From positions 1 through 62,801 of the forward strand of contig JAIPFI010000002.1 of NCBI GenBank assembly GCA_021736705.1: a DNA stretch of 62,801 bases, in the 5' to 3' direction. Of this stretch, positions 26,253-35,581 are shown one piece after another. How positions within the stretch are numbered: position 1 is the stretch's first letter; each line of letters begins with the position of its first letter. This DNA comes from Methylococcaceae bacterium. Its GTDB lineage: Bacteria; Pseudomonadota; Gammaproteobacteria; Methylococcales; Methylomonadaceae. The notes under the pieces were generated by a model. That model saw only the letters and a list, made by a program, of their open reading frames with translations. It searched no databases and was not told where the DNA came from. Both the position numbers and the translations under genes were made by a program.

Positions 26253-29200
26253 TTATGCAGCTTCTTTCGTTTTTATCATGTCTTGAATAACCGTCTGGCT
26301 ATTCAACGCGGCTAAATATTCGTCTACGCTAGGAATATCAATAAGTGCCTGAGTATTAATTGCTGTTTGTTCAATGATCCAGTTGGTTGAACCCAGTGAG
26401 TAAGTGCTTTGTACGTCACGTAAAATCAAGGCTTGTTTGTAGTCATTTAAACGCTTATTGGCTAATAGAATGGCCATTTGCGCGTCATCGTAATTAGCGT
26501 AAGCTTCGCGTGCTTCTTTGACTAAAGTATCTTGCAACTTTCTTGCTTTAGTGGTGATTAAGCGCTGTGCTGCGGCTTCCGTTTCTGCTTCACTTTGTAC
26601 TTGTGCCGCAGCAATCTGGGTCGCTTTATTCAATACCGCAAAGCTATTAATCAATTTAAAAGCAAGCAAGCTGTCAGTTTCACCATAAGACGGTGTTAAG
26701 CCATCAAATAGAACGGCGTTGTGTAAGTAAGCCTGTTGCACTTGATTGATTTGTTGCTGCGCTTGATCTACCGCCAACTCTTCAATCATTGCTTTACGAT
26801 CGACTGATTTAGCTAGATATTCTGCCGTTTGCGTTTTATATAACCATAGCGGGACGGCAAATTTAAAGTGCTTGCGCGTTGTCTGCCAATTATCTAATAG
26901 GCGTTGGGCAACACTTGATTCGGCATATTCTGCATGTTGTTCTAGCATGTAGATGACAAATTGCTCATGCGCGCGGGCGGTATCGGTATCTTCCGTTAAT
27001 GCTCTGATTTCCACTGAAGATGCATCGTACAGATGCTCTAGTTTATTCTCAGGGTCATATTGGTAAGCATTACCACCCGACATGCCATTACAGAAACCTT
27101 TACCAAAAGTACCAATATTAAGTACCGCGCCGTTAGTCATATATTCACAGGCAAAATCACCGACGCCTTCGACAACCGCCATAGCGCCAGAGTTACGTAC
27201 CGCAAATCGGTCGTCAGCTTCACCATTAATAAAAGCTTTACCACCGGTAGCGCCAAATAAAGTGAAGTTACCGACCAATACGTTTTCACCCGGTACTTTA
27301 TGGCCACCGCCTGGTGACAATACAATAATCGTACCGCCAGAGGCTGATTTACCGACACCATCATTACAGGTGCCGGTGTGTTCCATACGCATACCGTCAT
27401 TATTGAAGGCTGCATAACTTTGACCGGCTGAGCCATGAGTACGCACAATCAGTGTATCAGGTGCTAAATAACGACGTTTATGCTGATTGGTGTAAATGTG
27501 CGGATGTTGTGCTAGTTCTTGATCACTTAATTGATAAGCGAGCAAGCGCTCTATATCAATGGCTGCTTGCCCGCCGACTGTTTTATTACAGTTATTGAGT
27601 TTAAATTCAGTCCCTTCAACAATCACTTGTTGCTGCTTACCATCAATAAAACCTGCTTTAAATTGTTCGATGATTTTGTCATCTACAGAGAAATTAGCTT
27701 CTAAGTAAACAGGGTTGGCGACTTTAACCACATCCACGTGATGTAATAATTTAGTGAAGTCCAGTTGGCCGACCATGCATGCGTGATTAATCAAATGCAA
27801 TAAGTGCGTTTGTCCACGTATTTCCGCAAGACTTTGATAGCCCAAAGCAGCTAAAATCTCGCGAACTTCATGTGCTAGGTTCATAAAGTATTGCGCTAAA
27901 ACCCGCGGATCGCCTTTGAACTCTTCATGAATTGTGGTCAAGCCGGCTGGGCAGCGAATATTACAGTTTTTCGCCATCACACAACGCAACATCATTAATG
28001 CTGTCGTGCCAAATTCGAAAGAGTCGCCCCCTAATATGGCTGATTTAACTACATCAGAACCATTTTGATGAGCGGCACTACAACGTAAAATCACTTTGTC
28101 ACGTAAGCCATTAGCGGCAAGCGCTTGGTGTACTTCGGCAATACCTATTTCTGGAGAACGACCGGTGTTTTTCAAGCTAGTGACCGCGGCCGCACCTGTG
28201 CCACCGGTGTTACCAGCAACGTTAATCACGTCAGCACCCGCTTTGGCCACGCCGACGGCAATTGTGCCGATACCTTCAGAAGAAACCAGTTTAACAACGA
28301 CTCTTACCCGAGCCGCTTTGGCATCGTGAATCAATTGGCCTAAATCTTCAATTGAATAAGTATCATGATGCGGAGGAGGGCTGATTAACTCAACTTTGGG
28401 TGTGCCGCCTCGTGCCGCTGCAATTTCTACGGAAACTTTAGCGGCAGGTAGCTGGCCGCCTTCGCCTGGTTTCGCACCTTGAGCGATTTTAATTTCGATT
28501 TCTTCGATATTTAAATCGGCCAAATAACCAACCCAAACACCAAAACGACCGGAAGCAAATTGTTTGATCTTGCTTGATTTAATGGTGTTGTAACGGCTGG
28601 AATGCTCACCTCCTTCGCCTGAGTTGCTCATTGCGCCGGCAATATTAGTACCTTGTGCGACCGCTTCATGCGCTTCAGCTAATAGTGCGCCATGGCTCAT
28701 TGCGCCAGAAGCTAAAGTTGCTGTGATTTCATGAGCGGGCTGTACATCATTTAGCGTAATCGCATCACGAGTGCTAACAATATTTTTGAAGTAGTGGGCA
28801 ACAATACTATCAGCATCGCTAAAGCTTACTTCAATGCTGTTATCCGTCGCTTTTAGCGTGATCGCATCAGCAAAGCGCGCTTTAAAGTGTGCTGTTACGT
28901 TATCTAGGCGCTGTTTAGAGCTGTCGTTAGTTAAGCTAATGATGACATTATTTTCTTTTTGTTCTGCGCTTAAGCCGCGAATACTGAAGTTGATATTGCC
29001 ATTGATATTTTGCTTGCCTAAAATCGCATCAAATTCAGCCGTTTCTTTAGCGCGCGAAATATCCGCGGGATAACTCATGACATCACGCAATGCGGCCGGG
29101 CGACTATCGCGCTCCTCCATTAAAATACGTGTGAAATTGCGATACGCTGGCGTGATACCAAAATCATCAATTTGTTTCGGCGTACGTTTATCGTAACCAA

Positions 29201-31709
29201 AATCAGCATACGCTTTGTCGCTAACTTCTGGCGATTTTTCCTGATTGATATACAGAATATCTTCGTCGGTCATGTGGATATATTCACGTACCGAGGTATT
29301 ACCAAAAGTATGCCCCGCACCTTCATTACGCTCTTTGAACAAGCCTAGGAACGGAATATCGCTTTCAGTGTTTACACTTAAGGCTTTGTGATGCCATTCT
29401 GTTGCGCTCGCAGCAATATCTGCAAAGCGTACACCGCCCACAGACGAATTGATATTTGGAAAATAAGCTTTTAGTTTTGGCTCGTCGGTATCAATGTAAT
29501 TAGACTCGAAGAACTCTCCGCCTATATAGCTTTCTGCCGTACATAAACCAAATTTCCCCATGGTTTTCATGAGCGATTTTTCTACCGCTTTTTGATAACT
29601 CTTGAGCGCTTTTTGTTGTTTGTCTGCACTGTATTGCGAGATAACGCGGTTATGTACACTTAATGGGCAAATGGCTGAAGCGCCAAAACCTAAAACAGTC
29701 GCAATATCATGTGGGCTGACCGCTTGTCCTGTTTCGGAGATCAGTGAAGAATTAAAGCGCAGACCTTCTTTTACTAAGTGCTGGTTAGCCGCAGAAATGA
29801 GTAATAGCGCAGGGATAGCGGCCTTTTCTTGGCTGATATTAATATCGCTAAGAATAATGATGCCGGTATTTGCTTTTGCTGCCTTACTTACTTGATTGCA
29901 AACCTCGGTTAAGGCTTGGATCAGATTTTTTTCATTTTGGACTGCATCTTCTGAGTCTGGTGTATACAAAGCATCAAGCGTGACGACGCTAACGGTGTTT
30001 TGTTTGCGTATCTGCTCTAGTTGTGTGCGTTGTAAAATTGGCGAATTAATCACTAATTGCTTGCTGGTTGCTGCAGAAAAAGTCGGCTTAGCGCCCAAGG
30101 CAACGCGCAAGGTCATGCCGTCACTTTCACGTAAAGAATCTAGCGGTGGGTTAGTGACTTGAGCAAAGCGTTGGCTGAAATAACGGGACATGCCGCCTTC
30201 TGCACCAGATAATGCGTTAGGAGTAATGCCGTAACCCATGGCCGAAATTTTCTCTAAGCCTGTGCTCAGCATAGGGTCAAGTAAGAACTTGAAACTTTCT
30301 TGGTTTAGTGAATAAGCCGTGTGTTGCTGATCAATATTGAGAGAATGCTGATTATCGAGTGTAGAAAACTCAACTGGCTCTACGTCATCTAAATGAATCG
30401 CGCGCGCTTTTAATAAGGCATGGTAATCCGTTTCTTGCGCTAGGCGTTCCATGACTTCATGGCTGTTGTAGGATTTGCCGGTTTCATGATCAAAATAGAT
30501 CATGCCGCCCGCTTCAATGCGGCCACGTTTTAGTACGTCTTTAGAGGGGAAGTCGATTTGACCGGCTTCAGACATAACCGCTAAATATTCTGCTGTTTCG
30601 ACTGAGCGTAATGGGCGTAAGCCCAAGCGATCAAGGCGCGCGCCCACGCGAATGCCATCATTAAAAATTAATGCAGCGGGGCCGTCATTCTTTTCTTCGT
30701 ATAAACTGAAGTATTCCAGCATGGCTTTGACATCGGCAGAAAGCGTGGTGTCATTTTCCCATGCAGGCGGCATCATCGCTAAAATGGCGGTGACGATATC
30801 GAGTTTATCTTCATGAATACGGCGCGCTAAAGTTTGATCTAAACGGCTAGAGTCTGATTGGCCAATCGGGAAAACGAGATTTTTTCCATGTTGTCTGGCA
30901 ATTGCTTGTTCGCTTAAACGGTTTTTCTTATCGGTGTTTAACTCGCCATTATGCGCCATATAACGGAATGGCTGAGCCATCATGGTTGCAGGGGCAGTGT
31001 TGGTAGAAAAGCGAGTATGGAAAAATAGTGTGCTAATTTCGTGATCTTTATCGTATAAATCGGTGAAGTAGGGGATAACCTCAAATGAATTTAAACGGCC
31101 TTTGTAGACTTGCGTACGCGAACTCATGGAAAGAGGGTAAAAGCCGTCTAGCTCATGGCGAGTAAAGCCTTCTTCTTCAATGGTGAGTAACACGTCTTGG
31201 ATGTAGCGCTCAAAATCAGCATGAGTCGCATCTTTTGCTAATGTTGCCGGGCGAGCAAAAATAACCTGTTTAATAGGTAATTGAGCTTTAGCTGACGCGG
31301 TATTGAGTACATTTTTGTCAACTGGAATATCACGCCACTTGATAATCGGTAAGCCATATTCTTTAAAGTGCGTTTCTACTAAGTTGAGCGCTGCAGAGTC
31401 GAAGTGACTATGATCTTCTGGGAAGAAAAAGTTGGCAACCCCGAACTGGCCTAATTCAAGGTCTGCTTGTCCCGTTACTTTGCGGAAAAATTTAAGGGAT
31501 AGGTCAATATTAACCCCAGCGCCATCACCAATGCCTTCGGCGCTCATGCCTCCCCGATGCGGGATAGTGCAAAGTGCTTGATGTGATTTACTTAATAAAT
31601 CATGCGTTTGTTTGCTTTGTTTGTGGGTAATAAAGCCCACTCCACAACTGTCTTGCGAAGACTCAGGGTTATAAAGCATTTGATTTAATTTAGAGGAGTT
31701 TTTGTTCAT
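26253..31709 (-). CDS. GltB-like glutamate synthase large subunit, extended variant
   Basis: About 1818 residues from the chosen ATG (31709); ATGs at 31733 and 31679 are alternatives. An N-terminal class II glutaminase domain has C22 (SCGVGF), released by propeptide cleavage in this family, plus HTRFSTNTAP and MAHNGELNT. The central domain and FMN barrel follow (GEGGEHSSR, ASGRFGVWVGYL, GAKPGEGGQLP, SPPPHHDTYSIEDLGQL, NTGGTGAA), then the GXGXG beta-helix. The iron-sulfur motif is CVMAKNCNIRC, C-x5-C-x3-C, not the usual C-x5-C-x4-C. After the normal family end (WLYKTQ) there are about 190 extra, mostly helical residues. Usual GltB is about 1500 residues. It should transfer glutamine nitrogen to 2-oxoglutarate. 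No gltD is present; a diflavin reductase gene follows. Confidence 0.82.
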   Translation of the reverse strand: MNKNSSKLNQMLYNPESSQDSCGVGFITHKQSKQTHDLLSKSHQALCTIPHRGGMSAEGIGDGAGVNIDLSLKFFRKVTGQADLELGQFGVANFFFPEDHSHFDSAALNLVETHFKEYGLPIIKWRDIPVDKNVLNTASAKAQLPIKQVIFARPATLAKDATHADFERYIQDVLLTIEEEGFTRHELDGFYPLSMSSRTQVYKGRLNSFEVIPYFTDLYDKDHEISTLFFHTRFSTNTAPATMMAQPFRYMAHNGELNTDKKNRLSEQAIARQHGKNLVFPIGQSDSSRLDQTLARRIHEDKLDIVTAILAMMPPAWENDTTLSADVKAMLEYFSLYEEKNDGPAALIFNDGIRVGARLDRLGLRPLRSVETAEYLAVMSEAGQIDFPSKDVLKRGRIEAGGMIYFDHETGKSYNSHEVMERLAQETDYHALLKARAIHLDDVEPVEFSTLDNQHSLNIDQQHTAYSLNQESFKFLLDPMLSTGLEKISAMGYGITPNALSGAEGGMSRYFSQRFAQVTNPPLDSLRESDGMTLRVALGAKPTFSAATSKQLVINSPILQRTQLEQIRKQNTVSVVTLDALYTPDSEDAVQNEKNLIQALTEVCNQVSKAAKANTGIIILSDINISQEKAAIPALLLISAANQHLVKEGLRFNSSLISETGQAVSPHDIATVLGFGASAICPLSVHNRVISQYSADKQQKALKSYQKAVEKSLMKTMGKFGLCTAESYIGGEFFESNYIDTDEPKLKAYFPNINSSVGGVRFADIAASATEWHHKALSVNTESDIPFLGLFKERNEGAGHTFGNTSVREYIHMTDEDILYINQEKSPEVSDKAYADFGYDKRTPKQIDDFGITPAYRNFTRILMEERDSRPAALRDVMSYPADISRAKETAEFDAILGKQNINGNINFSIRGLSAEQKENNVIISLTNDSSKQRLDNVTAHFKARFADAITLKATDNSIEVSFSDADSIVAHYFKNIVSTRDAITLNDVQPAHEITATLASGAMSHGALLAEAHEAVAQGTNIAGAMSNSGEGGEHSSRYNTIKSSKIKQFASGRFGVWVGYLADLNIEEIEIKIAQGAKPGEGGQLPAAKVSVEIAAARGGTPKVELISPPPHHDTYSIEDLGQLIHDAKAARVRVVVKLVSSEGIGTIAVGVAKAGADVINVAGNTGGTGAAAVTSLKNTGRSPEIGIAEVHQALAANGLRDKVILRCSAAHQNGSDVVKSAILGGDSFEFGTTALMMLRCVMAKNCNIRCPAGLTTIHEEFKGDPRVLAQYFMNLAHEVREILAALGYQSLAEIRGQTHLLHLINHACMVGQLDFTKLLHHVDVVKVANPVYLEANFSVDDKIIEQFKAGFIDGKQQQVIVEGTEFKLNNCNKTVGGQAAIDIERLLAYQLSDQELAQHPHIYTNQHKRRYLAPDTLIVRTHGSAGQSYAAFNNDGMRMEHTGTCNDGVGKSASGGTIIVLSPGGGHKVPGENVLVGNFTLFGATGGKAFINGEADDRFAVRNSGAMAVVEGVGDFACEYMTNGAVLNIGTFGKGFCNGMSGGNAYQYDPENKLEHLYDASSVEIRALTEDTDTARAHEQFVIYMLEQHAEYAESSVAQRLLDNWQTTRKHFKFAVPLWLYKTQTAEYLAKSVDRKAMIEELAVDQAQQQINQVQQAYLHNAVLFDGLTPSYGETDSLLAFKLINSFAVLNKATQIAAAQVQSEAETEAAAQRLITTKARKLQDTLVKEAREAYANYDDAQMAILLANKRLNDYKQALILRDVQSTYSLGSTNWIIEQTAINTQALIDIPSVDEYLAALNSQTVIQDMIKTKEAA

Positions 31710-31830
31710 CCATCCAGCCCGTATAAGCAACAATGATAGTTAATTTTAACTGTTTAAGTTTTAAAACAGTAAAAGTAATTTGGGGGTAATAACTGTGAGA
31801 AATTTATAGCCTGCTTTTGTTGTCCTGCGC

Positions 31831-31870
31831 TTTAATTAAGTGCGCTGTTCTTGAAAGTAGCTTAATTAAA
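31831..31870. promoter_or_regulatory. Perfect 10-bp inverted repeat upstream of the GltB-like gene
   Basis: TTTAATTAAG (31831-31840) and CTTAATTAAA (31861-31870) are exact inverted copies separated by 20 bases, about 120-160 bp upstream of the GltB-like start. It may be an operator or part of the end of the oxidoreductase transcript. There is no T tract on the minus strand to support a terminator. Confidence 0.35.
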
Positions 31871-31962
31871 CTATTTTATTAGCAATATTTTCATGCAGAG
31901 AAACTTGTTAATGCTAGCATGAAAAAGTTATTTTGTCATTTGTGAGATGTGGATTTTATCTT

Positions 31963-33009
31963 TTAAGAGAATGATAAAGTCGTCTTGTTTTGTTGTTTGA
32001 TGTATATGATTTTATTTTGTTCTACTGATTCCAGTGCAGCAACAATAATTGCGCAATTATCTTTGGCGTCTTGTAATGAAAGTTTCGGGTTTTGTCGGTT
32101 CAGTATGCAATCCGAAAAATGTTCGACTTCTAATTGAAAGTGATTGGTAATTTCTAGGGTTTCTGTGTGCTGTTCACCGCTATCAGTCCACCAAGAAATA
32201 ATCGGCTCTTCAGTTTGTTTGGCCCATATGTTATGGCATTTTACCCCACCCTGTGTGCCGATAATTTCGTATTCAGCGCGGCGTGCGTGTTCAAAGCTAA
32301 AATTAAATTGGGCGTATCTGCCGTCGCCAAAATCAATGGTTCCGCTACTGCTAATATCCGCTCCAAATGCATTGTGTTTAGCCATTGCGCTTACAGCGAG
32401 TGCTTTTTCATTAACAAAAGGAAATCTAGCGGCATGAATTGCATAACAACCAATATCCCACATAGCTCCGCCGCCTTGGGATATATCCCGATCTATGCGA
32501 TATAGGCGTGCTGGCTGCATTGGGTAGGCAAAGCAAGTGCGTACTGAACGCACTGCGCCAATCATGCCTGCGTTAATGATTTCCTGAATGCGCTGGTGTT
32601 GAGGGTGGAAGCGGTACATAAAACCTTCCATAACGTAAACATTATGTTTTTTAGCAGCAATCTCTATCGCCTCTATGTCGGCAACGCTAAGTGCCATGGG
32701 TTTTTCGCAGAGTACGTGCTTGCCATGTTCGATGGCGCGTAAAGTCCATTGTGCGTGCTCTTGACTGGCGAGCGGTATGTAAATTACGTCTATGTTAGGA
32801 TCTTTAAGCAGTGTGGCGGGGTCATTGTAAATGTCTACTTGTTTGACGTGAGGTGTGTATTCTTTAAGGATGGCTTCAGCAGCGCCTGCTCTGCGACTTG
32901 AAATGGCGATCAATTCACTGTTTTTTGCGCTGACTATCGCGGGCATAAGTTGTTGATTGATGCGTGCTGCGCCTAGTATTCCCCAACGTAATTTATTTGA
33001 TGCTGGCAT
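31963..33009 (-). CDS. Gfo/Idh/MocA family NAD(P)-dependent oxidoreductase
   Basis: A 348-residue protein from the ATG at 33009 (MPASNKLRWGILG). A longer frame to 33120 would run into the rpsT terminator and adds no family sequence, so it was rejected. The Rossmann start is RWGILGAARINQQLMPA. ISSRRAGAAEA, DVIYIPLASQEHAQWTLRAIEHGKHVLCEKPMAL (the EKP motif with catalytic Lys) and the later GGGAMWDIGCYAIHAARF are typical. It oxidises or reduces a sugar, inositol or related polyol; the substrate is unknown. It lies alone between rpsT and the GltB-like gene, all on the minus strand. Confidence 0.87.
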   Translation of the reverse strand: MPASNKLRWGILGAARINQQLMPAIVSAKNSELIAISSRRAGAAEAILKEYTPHVKQVDIYNDPATLLKDPNIDVIYIPLASQEHAQWTLRAIEHGKHVLCEKPMALSVADIEAIEIAAKKHNVYVMEGFMYRFHPQHQRIQEIINAGMIGAVRSVRTCFAYPMQPARLYRIDRDISQGGGAMWDIGCYAIHAARFPFVNEKALAVSAMAKHNAFGADISSSGTIDFGDGRYAQFNFSFEHARRAEYEIIGTQGGVKCHNIWAKQTEEPIISWWTDSGEQHTETLEITNHFQLEVEHFSDCILNRQNPKLSLQDAKDNCAIIVAALESVEQNKIIYIKQQNKTTLSFS

Positions 33010-33097
33010 AATGAATTCTTGTGAGTGAAAGATTATGAAATTATATACGGTGTTGTGAAAGATTTGTAGTGCAGAGCAGAGTGTGCTGAGTTTTAGG

Positions 33098-33140
33098 CAA
33101 AAAAATACCAGATCAGCCAAGAAGGCTGTCTGGTATTTTG
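33098..33140 (-). terminator. Rho-independent terminator of rpsT
   Basis: On the minus strand, AATACCAGA-CAGCC and GGCTG-A-TCTGGTATT form a long stem around a TTCTT loop, followed by a T tract. It begins about 22 bp after the rpsT stop codon and is a strong intrinsic terminator. Confidence 0.88.
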
Positions 33141-33161
33141 TATTAATCCGTAGTGGATTAA

Positions 33162-33425
33162 TTAAGCCATTGCGCGGACTTTGTTGTTTAGTCTACTTTT
33201 GTTTCTTGCTGCTTTATTCTTGTGAATAAGGCCTTTATTAACTGCTGAGTCGATAATTGGAACAGCTGTAGCATAAGCCGCTGTCGCTTTTTCTACGTCG
33301 CCAGATTCTACTGCTGCAAGAACTTTCTTGATAAATGTGCGTAGGTTGCTACGTTGTCCAGTGTTACGGACGCGGCTGACTTCTGCCTGACGTGCGCGTT
33401 TTTTTGCTTGAGCTGAATTAGCCAT
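33162..33425 (-). CDS. rpsT: 30S ribosomal protein S20
   Basis: An 87-residue, strongly basic helical protein ([21 protein letters not shown], then [11 protein letters not shown] and the C-terminal [21 protein letters not shown]), the complete S20 sequence type. It binds 16S rRNA in the small subunit. The gene is divergent from murJ across a 93-bp gap, a common gammaproteobacterial arrangement. It ends in a clear intrinsic terminator at 33098-33140. Confidence 0.98.
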   Translation of the reverse strand: MANSAQAKKRARQAEVSRVRNTGQRSNLRTFIKKVLAAVESGDVEKATAAYATAVPIIDSAVNKGLIHKNKAARNKSRLNNKVRAMA

Positions 33426-33518
33426 GATGCCTCGGTTATTACGTTAAATATTTTTAAGCTCTCCATTTTCCTGTTAAATGATATGATTGTCAAATCTTTA
33501 ATCACAGGGATGTAAGCC

Positions 33519-35048
33519 TTGAGCCGTAAACTTTTTAAATCAACCGCTATTGTCAGTAGCATGACAATGATTTCACGTATTTTAGGTTTTATCCGAGATA
33601 TGATGCTTGCCCGACTTTTTGGTGCGGACTCGGGTACGGATGCTTTTTTTATTGCTTTCAAGATTCCTAATTTTTTGCGTCGTTTATTTGCAGAGGGGGC
33701 ATTTGCGCAAGCTTTTGTGCCAGTACTTTCTGATTATAAAGAGCAAGGCAGTAAAGAGGCATTACGTAATTTCATTGATCGTACTGCCGGAACGCTAGCA
33801 ATAATTTTAATGCTAACAACCATTGCCGGAATGCTCGCTGCGCCTTATTTGGTTATGGTGTTTGCTCCTGGTTTTTCTTGGGAAGGCGAACAATACGATC
33901 TCGCCGTACAGATGTTACGCATTACTTTTCCCTATTTATTTTTTATTTCTTCGGTAGCCTTTGCTGGCGGAATTTTAAATTCTTTTGGTAAATTTGCTAT
34001 TCCTGCATTTACCCCCGTATTCCTTAATTTATGCATGATTGCAGCGGCAATTTGGCTCGCACCTCTAATGAGTAAGCCAGTAGTGGCTTTGGCTTGGGGT
34101 GTGTTTTTTGCTGGTGTAGTACAATTGGCGTTTCAATTTCCTGCTTTACGTCGCTTGGGATTGCTACCGCGCTTACGTTTTGGCTTTAAAGACCCTGGCG
34201 TGAAACATATTCTAAAGCTAATGGTGCCTGCTTTATTTGGTGTGTCGATCACCCAACTTAATTTGCTGTTAGATACCTTAATCGCTTCATTTTTAACGGC
34301 AGGTAGCGTTTCTTGGCTGTATTATTCGGATCGTTTAGTCGAGTTTCCCTTAGGGATTTTTGGGATTGCCTTAGCAACAGTGATTTTACCCAGCTTATCT
34401 AAAAATCATGCGGCAGATGATACGGAATTATTTTCCAAATCATTAGATTGGGGCTTGAAATTAGTGCTCTTTGTTGGCGCTCCTGCCTCTTTAGGCTTAA
34501 TGATGCTGGCCGAACCGATGATCTCAACCTTATTTCAATATAATGAATTTGGTGCGCATGATGTTCTGATGGCTGGGCGCAGTTTAATGGCTTACTCTCT
34601 CGGCTTGCTAGGTTTTATTTTGGTGAAAGTTTTGGTGCCAGGTTTTACCTCACGTAAAGATATGAAAACGCCAGTGCGTTTTGGTATTTACGCCATGATT
34701 GCCAATATGGTGCTGAATCTCATATTGGTATTTCCCTTAGCTCATGCAGGCTTAGCTCTAGCTACTTCCTTAGGTGCATTTTTTAATGCCAGTTTATTAT
34801 TGTTTTCCTTATTAAAATCTGGTGTTTATTCGCCGTCAAAGGGCTGGCGCATCTATATATTACGTATTACTTTGGCGACTGTCTCAATGACTGCGTTACT
34901 ATATCATTTTGTTGATACCCGCTTGTGGTTAGGGTGGGGGATCGTTGAGCGTGCGCTTAATTTAGTTATGTGGATTGGTTTAGGAGGGGGGCTGTATGTG
35001 GCCGTTTTAGTATTGTCAGGGCTGCGCTTGAGGCATTTATCCGCTTAG
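33519..35048 (+). CDS. murJ: Lipid II flippase MurJ
   Basis: A 509-residue MOP-superfamily membrane protein with about 14 hydrophobic segments. The start is TTG at 33519 (MSRKLFKSTAIVSSMTMISRILGFIRD), with AGGGA upstream; this N-terminus is the family signature. FGADSGTDAFFIAFKIPNFLRRLFAEGAFAQAFVPVL includes the conserved cavity arginines. It flips lipid II across the inner membrane for peptidoglycan synthesis and should be essential. The neighbour rpsT is typical. Confidence 0.96.
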   Translation: MSRKLFKSTAIVSSMTMISRILGFIRDMMLARLFGADSGTDAFFIAFKIPNFLRRLFAEGAFAQAFVPVLSDYKEQGSKEALRNFIDRTAGTLAIILMLTTIAGMLAAPYLVMVFAPGFSWEGEQYDLAVQMLRITFPYLFFISSVAFAGGILNSFGKFAIPAFTPVFLNLCMIAAAIWLAPLMSKPVVALAWGVFFAGVVQLAFQFPALRRLGLLPRLRFGFKDPGVKHILKLMVPALFGVSITQLNLLLDTLIASFLTAGSVSWLYYSDRLVEFPLGIFGIALATVILPSLSKNHAADDTELFSKSLDWGLKLVLFVGAPASLGLMMLAEPMISTLFQYNEFGAHDVLMAGRSLMAYSLGLLGFILVKVLVPGFTSRKDMKTPVRFGIYAMIANMVLNLILVFPLAHAGLALATSLGAFFNASLLLFSLLKSGVYSPSKGWRIYILRITLATVSMTALLYHFVDTRLWLGWGIVERALNLVMWIGLGGGLYVAVLVLSGLRLRHLSA

Positions 35049-35188
35049 ATGTGGGCGGATAGCGGTGTAAGGCAAAAGATAACGGGGCAGAGGATCAGTG
35101 ATTGATATAGTTTTTCGCGCTGTCCTCAGTCGTGTTATAAAATGATAAGCTGTTTTCATTTAATGACGAACCTCTTAGGTAAACGAAT

Positions 35189-35581
35189 ATGACAGATGTA
35201 AAATTTACTGATGATCAATGGCGCGAGAAATTAACGCCAGAGCAATTTGCAGTATGTCGCTGTAGTGCAACAGAGCCGCCTTTTACTGGTAAATATGTCG
35301 ATTGCAAAACGGATGGTGTGTATCGGTGTCGCTGTTGCGGTCAGGATTTGTTTGATTCCAGCAGTAAATATAACTCAGGGACGGGTTGGCCTAGTTTTTC
35401 AGATATATTGTCAGAAAATACCATCAAAGAAGTGATTGATAGTTCACACGGGATGCGCCGAGTTGAAGTCGTGTGTAGTGCATGTGACGCCCATTTAGGG
35501 CATGTTTTTGAGGATGGACCGGAGCCTACGGGGCGACGTTATTGCATTAATTCAGCCGCTTTGGATTTAAAGGAAAGATGA
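35189..35581 (+). CDS. msrB: Peptide methionine (R)-S-oxide reductase MsrB
   Basis: A 130-residue zinc-type MsrB. Zinc-binding pairs are CRCC and CSAC. The catalytic Cys is in GRRYCINSAAL near residue 119, and GTGWPSF, GMRRVEVVC and HLGHVFEDGP are typical. FAVCRCSATEPPFTG has Cys residues where many members have other residues, one of which could resolve the sulfenic intermediate. It reduces methionine-R-sulfoxide in proteins, using thioredoxin. Its stop overlaps the start of the aminopeptidase gene by 4 bp. Confidence 0.96.
   Translation: MTDVKFTDDQWREKLTPEQFAVCRCSATEPPFTGKYVDCKTDGVYRCRCCGQDLFDSSSKYNSGTGWPSFSDILSENTIKEVIDSSHGMRRVEVVCSACDAHLGHVFEDGPEPTGRRYCINSAALDLKER

Noticed and set aside
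27060-30162. Several frames of 66-111 residues on the plus strand inside the GltB-like gene
   Set aside because: They are antisense to a well-supported coding sequence, have no recognisable domains and no convincing ribosome binding sites.
33010-33120. N-terminal extension of the Gfo/Idh/MocA oxidoreductase
   Set aside because: The extension begins inside the rpsT terminator and adds no family sequence; the ATG at 33009 gives the normal N-terminus.
33308-33661. 117-residue minus-strand frame across rpsT and murJ
   Set aside because: It overlaps two well-supported genes and its composition is that of a shadow frame.
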